Of a DNA stretch of 64,000 bases, positions 1 through 9,094 are shown in pieces. The stretch comes from Pararoseomonas baculiformis (GTDB lineage Bacteria > Pseudomonadota > Alphaproteobacteria > Acetobacterales > Acetobacteraceae). The notes beneath the pieces were generated by a model. That model was not told the origin of the DNA. It was given only the letters and a program-made list of their open reading frames with translations, and searched no databases. Location: contig NZ_JAGIZB010000023.1 of assembly GCF_017813395.1 (NCBI RefSeq), positions 1 to 64,000 on the forward strand, read 5' to 3'. The position numbers and the translations under genes are program-made. Positions within the stretch are counted from its first letter, which is position 1. Each line of letters begins with the position of its first letter.

Positions 1-167
1 CGTCAACCCCAAATACTTCAGAAACTCTCAGAAGCACTCGGCGAATTCTTAGAGAGAACCAAACCTCACCAGCGGGAGCGGCGATGTAGACCCGCACGAC
101 ACCCATGACAAGAGGGTTCCGCGGTGGGACGACATTTTTCTGGCGCCACCGGCCACCCCCCTGCCAC

Positions 168-476
168 TCAGATCAGCTGCCCCCGCAGGAAGCCAAGGGC
201 CGGCAAGGGTCGCCAGCTCCGCGGTAGGTCCGCGCGCCGGATCGGAGAGACAATGTAGCTCGGGACAGGCATGCTCGAGCTGCGCAGGAAGCCGGCATAG
301 GCCCGGACCTGCTGCTCCCGCCAGGCGCGATCCGCATCGGCGGCCGCACGGCTCGCGTAGATTTCCGCGACACGCGTCTTGCGCCCGACAGCCGCGATGA
401 CCGCCCATAACCTGTCTTCGCGCGCCCTGCTGAGGCTGACCACCTGGTCCGGCGGCGGAGGGGCAGGCTGGCTCAA
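168..476 (-). CDS. hypothetical protein, 102 aa
   Basis: Function unknown. The predicted product is 102 residues, basic, with an Ala/Arg-rich central segment (about residues 20-65) that is probably helical; it has no signal peptide or membrane segment. The start is a TTG preceded by a purine-rich GAGAGGGG stretch, which suits a ribosome site at reasonable spacing. Codon use fits a high-GC gene and no better ORF overlaps it. It points away from the MgtC-like gene to its right, with about 230 bases between them. It could be a spurious ORF, so confidence is moderate. Confidence 0.45.
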   Translation of the reverse strand: MSQPAPPPPDQVVSLSRAREDRLWAVIAAVGRKTRVAEIYASRAAADADRAWREQQVRAYAGFLRSSSMPVPSYIVSPIRRADLPRSWRPLPALGFLRGQLI

Positions 477-705
477 CGTGTTGCCCCTCTCAGCCCGCGC
501 CTGCCGACGCTGCGGTCCGACTTTGCATGCATCCCGCTCATCTGTGCCTCAGCAGCCTAGCGCACAAGGATTGGAAGGAACCAAGCCTTCTTCCCCGCCC
601 GCGGCACGATGCCCAGGCGAGAAGCCCCGCTCAGAGGCCCTGGTGAGAAGCGCCGGCGACCCGCTCGCGTTTCCGAAGGGAACACGACGATACGGGAAGA
701 ACCTT

Positions 706-1155
706 ATGGCAGAAATCCTCGACCCGGGCTGGTGGGGTGACAAGGCGGCATTCTTCCTGCCCCAGCTCAGGGACCTTGCCATAGCCTACGGTCTTGCCTT
801 CGCGATCGGCTGGAACCGCGAGCGGCAGGGGCGCAGCGCCGGGCTTCGCACCTTCCCGCTGGTCGCCACAGCGAGTTGCGGCTTCATCCAAGCCACCGAG
901 GGGCGCTTCGCCGGCGATCCGGAAAGCATGGCCCGCGTGGTCACCGGCATCATCACCGGTATCGGATTCATCGGCGGGGGCGCCATCCTGAAGGGGGACT
1001 CAGAGGTGCACGGAACCGCCACGGCGGCCAGCCTGTGGGCCACCGGATTGATCGGAGCGGCAGTCGCCCTGGGCAGCTACCATGTGGCGGTGATGGTTAC
1101 CCTGGCGACGGTGGTAACCCTGGCTTTCCTGACCCGGCTGAAGGAGGAGAGCTGA
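706..1155 (+). CDS. MgtC/SapB family membrane protein
   Basis: Small inner-membrane protein of the MgtC/SapB family, 149 aa. The conserved family core is visible: an Arg/Glu-rich loop ending in AGLRTFPLV (about residues 45-53), then the glycine-rich GIGFIGGGAI segment (about 85-94) and two C-terminal hydrophobic helices. The C-terminal ACT-like domain of virulence-type MgtC is absent, as in short SapB-like members. The ORF stays open far upstream, but the ATG at 706 has a good GGAAGA site just before it and begins the conserved region. Family members are linked to Mg2+ limitation or acid stress and some modulate the F-ATPase; the role here is inferred only. Confidence 0.85.
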   Translation: MAEILDPGWWGDKAAFFLPQLRDLAIAYGLAFAIGWNRERQGRSAGLRTFPLVATASCGFIQATEGRFAGDPESMARVVTGIITGIGFIGGGAILKGDSEVHGTATAASLWATGLIGAAVALGSYHVAVMVTLATVVTLAFLTRLKEES

Positions 1156-1328
1156 ACGCCAATGGCTCCAGGGGTAAGGCGCCGGCCGGAAATGCAAGCA
1201 GGGTGAAAGCCACCGGCATCTCCCGGCGGCCCCCTGCCCCTCCCTTGCTGACAAGGAACGCAAGAGAGCAAGGAGAGAGCCGCGGGGCACTCCCCTCCCC
1301 GATCAGGCCATGTGTGACCTGCCAGCCG

Positions 1329-3665
1329 TCAGCCCGGCCTCGTGGCATGGCCTGGCGGCTCCAGCCGGTCCTCGCGCTTCGCGAATTCGCCCGAGGCCTT
1401 GATGCGCACGGGCACGGACTTGGCGGCCGGCGTCTTCGACATCTGGTCATGGTGCCACACCGGCATCAGCGGGTTCATCTCCGGATAGTAGGCGCCCAGG
1501 CAACCATCCGGCAGGTCGAAGGGGGTGACGACCAGCCCTTGTACCTCACGGTGAACCCCATCCCCGGCATCGCCGACGAGGGAGACGACCTGCCCCTCCT
1601 GCAGCTCCGCCCGGCGCATCTCCTCGGGGTTGATGAGGAGCACGTCCCGCGTGCCCTCGATGCCGCGGAGGCGATCGCTGTAGCCGTAGATGGTGGTGTT
1701 GAACTGGTCGTTGCTGCGCATGGTGATCAGGCGGTAACGGCCGGGCGCATCCTCGAAGCCGACGGAGGTCAGGGTCTCAGGGGCGGTAAAAACCGCCCTC
1801 CTGGCGGCCGTCTTCCAGATCCGCTCGCGCGCCGAATTGCCCCGGTAGAAGCCCCCGGGCGTGAAGAGACGGGCGTTGAAGTCGTGGAACTCCTCCGCAT
1901 AGGTCTCGGCGATCAGATCCCGGATCAGGGCGTAGTTCCCGACCCAGTCGGCCCATTTCACGCGAGGGTTCGGCTCCAGCGTCGCCTGCGCCAAGCCGGC
2001 GACGATCGCGACCTCGGATTTCAACTGCTCGCTGGCCGGCCGGCGCCGCGCGATGGAGCCGTGGATGCAGCTGAAGGTGTCCTCCATGCTGACGGCCTGC
2101 GGCCCGGAAGCCTGGATGTCCTCCTCCGTCCGGCTCAGGCAGGGTAGCAGATAGGCGACCTCCCCGTTCACCAGGTGGCTGCGGTTCAGCTTTGTGGCGA
2201 CCTGCACGGTAAGACGCATCCTCGTCCAGGCGTGCTCCATCATGTCCCGCTCGGGAATGGCGCGGACGAAATTGCCGCCCAGCCCGATGAAGCCCTTTAC
2301 CTCGCCGGACAGAATGCCCCCGCATGCCTCGACGGTGTTCATGCCCTTGTCGCGCGGCGGCTCGAAGCCGAACTGCTGCGCGATCTTGTCGAGCGGCACC
2401 AGCTCCGGCTTCTCCGAAATGCCGACGGTGCGCTGGCCCTGCACGTTGGAGTGCCCGCGCACTGGCGAGATCCCGGTGCCCTCCCGGCCGATATTGCCCT
2501 TCAGCAGCAGCAGGTTCACCAGCATCGCCACGTTCTCGAAGCCATGGGTGTGCTGGGTCAGGCCCATGCCATAGATGGCGATCACCCGGTCGGCCTCGAC
2601 ATAGACCTGGGCGGCACCCTCGATCGCCTCCCGGGTCAGGCCGGATTCCCGCTCGATGTCGTCCCACGACGTGGCACGGACCTTGGCTTCGAAGGCATCG
2701 AGGCCCGTGGTGTGGTGCTGGATGAAGTCCACGTCGAGCACGCGGCGGCCTTCCGCCTTGGCGGCGTCGTCCGCCGCGAAGACATGCTTGCACATGCCCA
2801 TGACCACCGCGATGTCGCCGCCGGGCCGGACCTGGTGGTACTGGCTGCTGATCGCGGTTTCCTTGCCGGCCAGCATCTCCAGCGGGCTCTGCGGGTTCCG
2901 GAAGCTCTCCAGCCCCTTTTCCCGCACGGGATTGAAGGTAACGATCGGCACGCCGCGCTTGGCCGCATCCTGCAGCGGGTGCAGGAAGCGCGGGCTGTTC
3001 GTGCCGGTGTTCTGCCCGAAGAAGAACATCGCGTCGCACTTCGCCAGGTCGTCGAAGACGCATGTGCCGACGCTCGCGCCGATCACCTTTTTCAGGGCGA
3101 CCGATGTGGTCTCGTGGCACATGTTGGAGCTGTCGGGCAGGTTGTTGTGCCCGTAGAGGCGCGCGAAGAGCGCGTAGAGATAGGATGCCTCCAGGCTGGC
3201 CTTGCCTGAGGCGTAGAAAATGACCGATTTCGGGTCCAGGGCCCTCAGCTCTCGTCCGATTGCATCGAAGGCCTCGTCCCAGCTGCAGGGAACGTAGCGG
3301 TCCGTCTCGCGGTCATAGCGAAGCGGGTGGGTCAGGCGCCCCTGCTGCTCCAGGTCGTAGTCCTTCCACTCCCGCAGTTCGGTCACGGTATGGCCAGCGA
3401 AGAAGTCGGGCGTGCAGCGGCGGGTCGTCAGGTCCCAGAGGGTCGCCTTGGCGCCGTTCTCGCAGAATTCGAAGGTGTGGTGGTCCGCGGGTTTCGCCCA
3501 TGAGCACGAGACGCACATGAAACCGCCCGGCTTGTTCTGCCGCATGAGGGTCTCGATGGCGAGCGGCGTCGCCCACTCCTTGCCAAAGACCCTGGTCATG
3601 CCCCGCAGCGATCCCCAGCCGCCGGATGGGCTGTCATAGTGCACGGTGTCTTCGCGATTGGTCAT
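1329..3665 (-). CDS. FdhF/YdeP family molybdopterin oxidoreductase
   Basis: Large molybdopterin-dependent oxidoreductase of the YdeP/FdhF-alpha type (about 778 aa, full length). Counting from the chosen start, the N-terminus carries a Cys cluster (C51, C54, C68) for an Fe-S cluster, and near residue 183 a Cys within NMCHET sits where selenocysteine occurs in E. coli FdhF. The C-terminal molydopterin-dinucleotide-binding region begins around residue 650 (RSNDQFNTTIYGY). The ORF extends 23 codons further upstream, but this ATG has GGGAG seven bases before it. YdeP homologs are implicated in acid resistance and formate-type chemistry; the substrate is unknown. It is divergent from the BrkB gene, with a long inverted repeat in the shared upstream region. 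Confidence 0.9.
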   Translation of the reverse strand: MTNREDTVHYDSPSGGWGSLRGMTRVFGKEWATPLAIETLMRQNKPGGFMCVSCSWAKPADHHTFEFCENGAKATLWDLTTRRCTPDFFAGHTVTELREWKDYDLEQQGRLTHPLRYDRETDRYVPCSWDEAFDAIGRELRALDPKSVIFYASGKASLEASYLYALFARLYGHNNLPDSSNMCHETTSVALKKVIGASVGTCVFDDLAKCDAMFFFGQNTGTNSPRFLHPLQDAAKRGVPIVTFNPVREKGLESFRNPQSPLEMLAGKETAISSQYHQVRPGGDIAVVMGMCKHVFAADDAAKAEGRRVLDVDFIQHHTTGLDAFEAKVRATSWDDIERESGLTREAIEGAAQVYVEADRVIAIYGMGLTQHTHGFENVAMLVNLLLLKGNIGREGTGISPVRGHSNVQGQRTVGISEKPELVPLDKIAQQFGFEPPRDKGMNTVEACGGILSGEVKGFIGLGGNFVRAIPERDMMEHAWTRMRLTVQVATKLNRSHLVNGEVAYLLPCLSRTEEDIQASGPQAVSMEDTFSCIHGSIARRRPASEQLKSEVAIVAGLAQATLEPNPRVKWADWVGNYALIRDLIAETYAEEFHDFNARLFTPGGFYRGNSARERIWKTAARRAVFTAPETLTSVGFEDAPGRYRLITMRSNDQFNTTIYGYSDRLRGIEGTRDVLLINPEEMRRAELQEGQVVSLVGDAGDGVHREVQGLVVTPFDLPDGCLGAYYPEMNPLMPVWHHDQMSKTPAAKSVPVRIKASGEFAKREDRLEPPGHATRPG

Positions 3666-3742
3666 CTGCACGCTCCCGCCCTGGGTGCCGGCCAGGCTCC
3701 GTCCGGTAACGTAGGGAGGCCGAGGATGCTGCATAGCTCAGG

Positions 3743-3803
3743 ATTTTTCGCGCCCGCCGCCCGTGCCTGAAATCGGCGCGCGCGCAACCCGCGCGCGAAA
3801 AAT
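3743..3803. repeat. 11-bp perfect inverted repeat between divergent genes
   Basis: ATTTTTCGCGC at 3743-3753 is matched by its exact reverse complement at 3793-3803, with 39 bases between the arms. It lies in the shared upstream region of the divergent oxidoreductase (start 3665) and BrkB-family gene (start 3946). It could be a two-site operator or a looped structure; no regulator can be assigned. Confidence 0.4.
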
Positions 3804-3945
3804 TGTGGCCCGCCGCAGCGCGTGGAGGCTCAGGGCGTTGCTGCGGTGCTGCCCCTCTGCAGCGCTGCCTGAAGTCCTGGGATGGACCGCGTGGCCGGGG
3901 CGCCGGCTGGGCAAGGCCCGGGAAAGAGCGAAAAGGAAACCGCGC

Positions 3946-5064
3946 ATGCGCGATAACAACGGAAGCCGAGGCATCCTGATCGCGGCCCTCATTGCCTCGG
4001 CCGGGCTCCTGATCGCGGGATATCAGCCGCCAGCGGAACGTAGGGACCTGGCCCATGCAGGGCGCCGCCCCCGGCCCGGCCAGCGACAGCAGGACGCGGG
4101 ACAGGATCCCAAGACCTCGCGCGGGCGGGGCCACCACGCCGACGCACCCTCAGAGATACCCGCCCGGGGGTGGTGGGACATCCTGCGCCGCACGGCCCAG
4201 CAGGCCTCGGAAGACCGAATTCTGACGGAGGCGGCCGGCATCACCTTCTTCGCCCTCCTTGCGCTTTTCCCTGCGCTCAGCGCCCTTGTCTCGCTCTACG
4301 GCCTCTTCGCCGATCCAGCCCAGATCCGCGAACATCTCGCCGCCCTGGGCGGGGTCATCCCGGGGGGCGGGATGGAAATCATCGAGGAGCAGGTGCAGCG
4401 GGTTGCGTCCCAGGGCCAGGCTTCCCTCGGCTTTGGCCTTGCCGCGGGCCTGGCCGTGTCGCTCTGGAGCGCGAACGCGGCCACAAAGGCCGCCTTCGAC
4501 ACGCTGAACATCGTCTATGAGGAAAAGGAACAGCGCAGCTTCCTGAAGCGCACAGCCATCACCCTCGCCTTTACCGTGGGTGCCATCATATTCGCCCTTC
4601 TCGCCATGGGTGCGGTGGTGGTGCTCCCCATCGCGCTCGGCTTCCTCGGCCTCGGCGAAACGATGGAGACGCTGCTGCACTGGTTGCGCTGGCCCCTCCT
4701 GCTCGTGGCTGTCGCGATCCTCTTCGCCTGCCTGTTCCGCTATGGGCCGAGCCGGGACCATGCCAAGTGGCGCTGGGTCAGCTGGGGCGGTGCCTTCGCG
4801 GCGGTGGCCTGGCTTCTGGGCTCGGCGGCCTTTTCCTTCTACGTCGCCAATTTCGGCAGCTACAACGAAACCTATGGCTCGCTCGGCGCGGTCATCGGCT
4901 TCATGACCTGGATCTGGATTTCCTCCGCGGTGGTGCTGACGGGCGCCGAGCTGGATGCGGAGATGGAACGCCAGACGAGCCACGACACCACGGAGGGCCC
5001 CCACGAGCCCATGGGGACGCGCGGTGCCGCCATGGCGGACACGGTGGCCTCCGGAAAGGAGTGA
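3946..5064 (+). CDS. YihY/virulence factor BrkB family membrane protein
   Basis: Integral membrane protein of the YihY/BrkB family, about 372 aa. After a hydrophobic N-terminal segment and a roughly 60-residue low-complexity polar stretch, the family core starts near residue 80. It contains the typical AAGITFFALLALFPAL first helix and ends with the conserved GFMTWIWISSAVVLTGAELDAE segment. About six membrane helices are predicted. The ORF is open 61 codons further upstream, but the ATG at 3946 has AAGGAAA close before it. The molecular function of the family is not settled; older reports of ribonuclease BN activity were corrected. The unusual part is the extra N-terminal helix and linker. Confidence 0.85.
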   Translation: MRDNNGSRGILIAALIASAGLLIAGYQPPAERRDLAHAGRRPRPGQRQQDAGQDPKTSRGRGHHADAPSEIPARGWWDILRRTAQQASEDRILTEAAGITFFALLALFPALSALVSLYGLFADPAQIREHLAALGGVIPGGGMEIIEEQVQRVASQGQASLGFGLAAGLAVSLWSANAATKAAFDTLNIVYEEKEQRSFLKRTAITLAFTVGAIIFALLAMGAVVVLPIALGFLGLGETMETLLHWLRWPLLLVAVAILFACLFRYGPSRDHAKWRWVSWGGAFAAVAWLLGSAAFSFYVANFGSYNETYGSLGAVIGFMTWIWISSAVVLTGAELDAEMERQTSHDTTEGPHEPMGTRGAAMADTVASGKE

Positions 5065-5113
5065 GCATCCGGCCGGGCGGCGGGCGCGGGAATACGCGCC
5101 CGCCGCAACCAGC

Positions 5114-6106
5114 TCAGCCCTGGGCCGGACCCATGCCCGCGGCGGGTAGGTGCGCCGAAATCCCCGCCGCCGTATCGCGCTCCGCGGGCGCCGGCACCAT
5201 GATGGTCACGGCGCGGCGGAGAATGCGGAAGCGCGCCGGGGTCGAGGTGGTAATCTCCCCATCCGTGTTCACGCGGCGCGGGCGGCGGGTGCGGATTTCG
5301 GCTTCCTCCAGCTCCACCGTGCGTACCTCCCGCCACATGCCATGCCGTCCGGAGCGGAAGGCAGGATAGACCAGGGCCAGTTTCCACAGGCTTTCGAATT
5401 CAAGGCTGTAGAGGTTGAGGCGGCCGTCATCGATCCGCGCATCCTCCTTGATCGCGATCCCGCCGCCATAATACAGCCCGTTCCCCACGGCGATCTGCAG
5501 CGTGCGGACCCTGCGGGACTGCCCATCGCACCGGATCTCGGCAGAGAAGGGGCGCATGCGCCAGAGCGCCCGGCCGGTCGCGATGGCGTAGCCGAGCCTT
5601 CCCCAGCGCCGCTTCACATCCCGGGTCAGGGCCCGGGTGACCTCGACGCTCAGGCCGATGCTGGCGACATTGAAAAAGGGGTGCCCGTTGACCTCCCCCA
5701 AGTCCACGCGGTGCGCCACGCCTTCGAGGATGACGCGTGCCGCCTCCTCGGCATCCTGGGGCAGCCCGAGGGTCCGGGCGAGGTCGTTCGCGGTGCCCAG
5801 CGGCAGGATGCCGAGCGGAAGCCCCGTCTCGATCAGGGCGGGGGCTGCGGCGTTCATTGTCCCGTCGCCGCCGCCCAGCACCACCAGTCCGATCGAAGGG
5901 GCGAGGCGCCTGATGGTATCGCGAAGGCCCTCCGGATCCTTGCAATCCTCCCGGACCAGCGTGAAGCCGCCCTGCTCAAGGCTGGCCAGGGCAGAGGCGA
6001 CATCCTCCATGCCGCGCCGGCTCTTGCTGTTGATCACCACCAGGGCACGGCGGGGCGGGCTTCCCCTGTCGTCGTGCCCCGGCGGAATGGGCTCAGCGCC
6101 AGCCAT
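5114..6106 (-). CDS. YegS/diacylglycerol kinase family lipid kinase
   Basis: Cytoplasmic or membrane-associated lipid kinase of the DAGK/YegS family, about 330 aa, which transfers phosphate from ATP to a lipid hydroxyl. The nucleotide-binding GGGDGT motif is at about residues 78-83 and LPLGTANDLAR follows at about 101-111, both family hallmarks. The C-terminal beta-rich domain, ending in an NTDGE segment, is also typical. Several in-frame starts exist upstream (a GTG at 6151, ATGs at 6139 and 6112). I chose the ATG at 6106 because AAGGG lies seven bases before it. It is transcribed away from the BrkB gene's end (convergent, about 50 bases apart). Confidence 0.85.
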   Translation of the reverse strand: MAGAEPIPPGHDDRGSPPRRALVVINSKSRRGMEDVASALASLEQGGFTLVREDCKDPEGLRDTIRRLAPSIGLVVLGGGDGTMNAAAPALIETGLPLGILPLGTANDLARTLGLPQDAEEAARVILEGVAHRVDLGEVNGHPFFNVASIGLSVEVTRALTRDVKRRWGRLGYAIATGRALWRMRPFSAEIRCDGQSRRVRTLQIAVGNGLYYGGGIAIKEDARIDDGRLNLYSLEFESLWKLALVYPAFRSGRHGMWREVRTVELEEAEIRTRRPRRVNTDGEITTSTPARFRILRRAVTIMVPAPAERDTAAGISAHLPAAGMGPAQG

Positions 6107-6232
6107 CGCCATTCCCTTCTCGCCGCTGTTCCCGGACATGGCCGGCGCCACCGCATGGTCGCTTGTCCCGCGGGCCGGCGCCGGGACGCGAAGCGCCCGC
6201 CGCGACCCGCTCCCGGACGGGCGCGCGGTTGC

Positions 6233-6421
6233 TCAGGAAAGGGGTGGCCGCGGTGGCAGGGGAGGCGAGATCGGCGGCATCACCGGGCCAGGCCCCGGCA
6301 CCGGCGAGATCGGTGAGGGCGTGGAAGGCATGTGCGGCCCGGGCGAGATCGGCGGAACCGGAGACTGGCCTGGCCCAGGCAGGGACCCGGTCGCAGGGAG
6401 GGCGGCGCTGGAAAGGGTCAT
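6233..6421 (-). CDS. small proline-rich protein, 62 aa
   Basis: Putative 62-residue protein of which roughly 40% is proline, with repeated PPISP / PGPGP units from about residue 15 to the end. A GGGAG site lies about seven bases before the ATG, which supports translation. The opposite strand reads as a collagen-like glycine repeat in a longer frame, but that frame has no good start. It sits between the lipid kinase and the lipoprotein gene on the same strand and may share a transcript. No clear signal peptide or homology is recognised. Low complexity makes this call uncertain. Confidence 0.4.
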   Translation of the reverse strand: MTLSSAALPATGSLPGPGQSPVPPISPGPHMPSTPSPISPVPGPGPVMPPISPPLPPRPPLS

Positions 6422-6572
6422 GTCGGGTCTCCCGCCTCGGTGGAAAGGTCTGGCTCGCGAGCCACCCGCCGCGCCGGCGAGGCTGGCCCAGGTGACGGAA
6501 CGCGGGGCGCTCCGCCGGGTTTGCTGCCTGCCGGAGGTGGCGCTTTCGCCGGGAAAGGATGCAAGGCAGCGC

Positions 6573-7796
6573 TCAGTCCCCCAGGATCGTCACGGCGTTG
6601 GTGGTGGGGATGTTCCTGACGGACTGCGCCTGGGCGAGAAGCTGGGATATGATCGCGAAGACCGAGCCGGACTGCCCGCCAGCAGGCCCGGCCGGCACGG
6701 TGAAGCTCTCCCCATGGAAAACGACGGAGATGCCGGGCCCGCCCGCAGGCCCACGCTTCACAGCCAGCAAGGCCTCGCGCCCACCTGCTGTCCGGATCTC
6801 CGGGGGCGGGTGGCCCTTCTCCAGCTGCATCTGCGCGGCCTCTCCCAGGTAGTCCATGATTTCCGCCAGCGAGCGGAGATGCAGCTCGAGGACGCCGAGG
6901 CTTCCTCCATCCAGGACAGCCAGCGCGCCGGTCGGCGCCCCGAAGAAGCTCCGGTCCCCCACGGCGTAGCGCCGCTCCTCGACCGCCCCGGAACGGCAGC
7001 GGCCCTGGGCGAACAGGGCGGAGGTGGGGCGGCGGAAACAGAAGCGGGCGCTTGCCGTCAGGCTGCGCAGCCGGTAGCGGCGTGGGCCCTGGCCGGCCTG
7101 GCCGCGCGGCGGCGTGCCCGTGAGGTCATCGACGACCAGGCCTTTCTCGTGGGCCGATAGGATCTGGGACAGGCCGACCGGGCTGTCCGACCGGAACTCC
7201 GGCCCGACATCGCGCTGAAGCTGAACCTCCTCGGTCGTCAGCCCTTCGTCCACCAGGCGCTCCAGCAGGGCCTGGAACTCGGCATAGCTCGCGGGCTGGT
7301 CGGGGCTGTTCACATAGAGCCGCTCCTGCCCACCGGCTTCACGCAGCCGGATTCGCTCGACCATCAGGGAGAGGATCAGCTCGGGCGGCTGGTCCTGCCG
7401 CAGGTAGAAGTGGGTCGTCGTCACCCCCACCGGCGCAAGATAGCCCTGGTAGAACTCCTTGTTGGCCTGGGTGGACACCTCGAAGGTCGGGCCCTGCTCC
7501 ACCGAGACATTCGGGTTGAACTCGAATCGCGAAGGCGCCTCCGCCCCGAAGGGCAGGCTCATGCTCGCCCCGGCATTCACCCGGTTCCGGCCACGCACCG
7601 TGGTGAGGGTGGTGAAATGCGCGGGCAGCCGCAGGCTGCGGCGCAGGATATTGATGAGCAGTGCCTGGTCCTGAAGGGCACCGTATTCCTTGTTGATGGT
7701 GCCCAGCGCCTCGGAAAGCCGCTCGTTCCCGCATCCACCGAGGAGAAGCGCCATTGCCAGCCCGGCCAGGGCGGAGCGGCGCCATTGTCTTTGCAT
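6573..7796 (-). CDS. putative outer-membrane lipoprotein, unknown function
   Basis: Predicted lipoprotein of 407 aa: a basic N-terminus, a hydrophobic stretch and a lipobox LLGGC with Cys at about residue 22. After it comes a segment INILRRSLRLPAHFTTL (about 49-65), then a beta-rich region. The central part (about 225-290) has RYRLRSL and other short strands, and the C-terminal 100 residues look globular with a final helix. I do not recognise a named family; similar hypothetical lipoproteins with the 'INILR' start are known to me only loosely. It stands alone between a 17-bp hairpin (after the YghU gene) and the small Pro-rich ORF. The likely location is the inner face of the outer membrane. 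Confidence 0.75.
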   Translation of the reverse strand: MQRQWRRSALAGLAMALLLGGCGNERLSEALGTINKEYGALQDQALLINILRRSLRLPAHFTTLTTVRGRNRVNAGASMSLPFGAEAPSRFEFNPNVSVEQGPTFEVSTQANKEFYQGYLAPVGVTTTHFYLRQDQPPELILSLMVERIRLREAGGQERLYVNSPDQPASYAEFQALLERLVDEGLTTEEVQLQRDVGPEFRSDSPVGLSQILSAHEKGLVVDDLTGTPPRGQAGQGPRRYRLRSLTASARFCFRRPTSALFAQGRCRSGAVEERRYAVGDRSFFGAPTGALAVLDGGSLGVLELHLRSLAEIMDYLGEAAQMQLEKGHPPPEIRTAGGREALLAVKRGPAGGPGISVVFHGESFTVPAGPAGGQSGSVFAIISQLLAQAQSVRNIPTTNAVTILGD

Positions 7797-7930
7797 TCAG
7801 CCATACCTCGCCTGCCGGCCCGCGAAGCGGTGCCCCACGTGGCGGCCGTGCCCCGCGCGGCGGAGGCCTGGGCCGGCGCCGCGCCATGCTGTCCACTCCG
7901 CCGCGGCACCGCAAGTGACGCGGAATGGCG

Positions 7931-7973
7931 GGGCGTGCCGCGGGAGGTGCGGTTCCCCTCCCGCGGCACGCCC
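7931..7973 (-). terminator. strong hairpin after the YghU-like gene
   Basis: A perfect 17-bp stem (7931-7947 with 7957-7973) closes a 9-base loop, 8 bases after the stop of the glutathione-protein gene. There is no U-tract on the minus strand side; a short T4 run lies on the plus-strand side. It probably ends the YghU-like transcript or protects its 3' end. Confidence 0.65.
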
Positions 7974-7981
7974 GTTTTGCG

Positions 7982-8866
7982 TCAGGGGCTCGCCGGCGCC
8001 GCCGCCAGCTTGTCCTGCGTCTTCGTCTCGAAGTCGCTGGCATCGTGCCGCTCATGCAGCTGGCTCGACGGTTCGCCGGAGGTCCGGTTCACCATGCGGC
8101 CGCGCTGCACGGCCGGACGCGCGCCGACGGCATCGGCCCAGCGCCTGACGTTCCCGTACTCGGCGACGTTCAGGAACTCCGCGGCGTCGTAGAGCCAGCC
8201 CTTCACCAAGCCGCCATACCAGGGAAAGATCGCGATGTCGGCGATGGTGTAGTCCGGGCCGGCCACATACTCGCTCTCACCCAGGCGCTGGTCGAGCACG
8301 TGCAGCAGGCGCTTCGTCTCCATCGTGAAGCGGTCGATCGCGTATTCGATCTTCACGGGTGCATAGGCGTAGAAATGGCCGAACCCGCCGCCAAGATAGG
8401 GCGCGCTGCCCATCTGCCAGAAGAGCCAGGACAGGCATTCCGCACGCGCCGCGCCGCTCGCGGGAAGGAATGCGCCGAACCGCTCGGCAAGATAGGTGAG
8501 GATCGCGCCGGATTCGAAGACCCGCACCGGCTCGGGCCCGCTCCGGTCCACCAGGGCCGGAATCTTGGAATTCGGGTTGATGGCGGTGAAGCCGCTGCCG
8601 AACTGATCCCCCTCCCCGATCCGGATCAGCCAGGCATCGTATTCCGCGCCCTGATGGCCAAGGGCCAACAGCTCCTCCAGCATGATCGTGACCTTCACCC
8701 CGTTGGGGGTGCCAAGGGAGTAGAGCTGCAGAGGATGCCGGCCGACCGGCAGTTCCTTGTCATGCGTCGGCCCGGAAATCGGGCGGTTGATGTTGGCGAA
8801 GCGTCCGCCGCTTGCCTTGTTCCAGGTCCAGACCTTGGGCGGCGTGTAGTCGCTCGGGCTCGTCAT
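7982..8866 (-). CDS. yghU: glutathione-dependent disulfide-bond oxidoreductase
   Basis: GST-superfamily protein of the YghU type, 294 aa, close to the family's length. The N-terminal extension (TPPKVWTWNKASGG, about residues 8-21) and the PISGPTHDKELPVG stretch are characteristic. The thioredoxin-like domain starts near residue 45, with GTPNGVKVTIMLEEL around the glutathione site, and PNSKIPALVD and FESGAILTYLAERF bind glutathione. The helical C-terminal domain ends near residue 265. Family members reduce disulfides and organic peroxides with two bound glutathiones. It is a single gene, with GGAG upstream of the ATG. Confidence 0.9.
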   Translation of the reverse strand: MTSPSDYTPPKVWTWNKASGGRFANINRPISGPTHDKELPVGRHPLQLYSLGTPNGVKVTIMLEELLALGHQGAEYDAWLIRIGEGDQFGSGFTAINPNSKIPALVDRSGPEPVRVFESGAILTYLAERFGAFLPASGAARAECLSWLFWQMGSAPYLGGGFGHFYAYAPVKIEYAIDRFTMETKRLLHVLDQRLGESEYVAGPDYTIADIAIFPWYGGLVKGWLYDAAEFLNVAEYGNVRRWADAVGARPAVQRGRMVNRTSGEPSSQLHERHDASDFETKTQDKLAAAPASP

Positions 8867-9094
8867 CCGTCAGGCACTCCGCTGTATCGCGCGCTCGCCG
8901 GGGCCGGGCCGGTGAACCGGGAACGCAGGGCACCACCGGCCCTGCCGGGAGGAGCGGCCCATGGGCAGCCCTACTCCTCGCATGTGTTCCTGGTCCCTCG
9001 GGCCCGCGCCCGGCAAGGTCACGCGATCATAGATAGGGCGGAGATTGACGCCAGGGCGAAAGGCCGCCGGGAACTTGACGGCCGCCCTGCCCTT

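Noticed and set aside
876-2147. 423-codon plus-strand ORF opposite the molybdopterin oxidoreductase
   Set aside because: It is antisense to a well-supported family gene and its product is a low-complexity His/Arg/Gly-rich sequence with no motifs; typical GC-rich shadow.
6233-6421. Collagen-like glycine repeat read on the plus strand
   Set aside because: The plus-strand frame lacks a suitable start in this region and belongs to a long antisense frame; the minus-strand Pro-rich reading has a better ribosome site.
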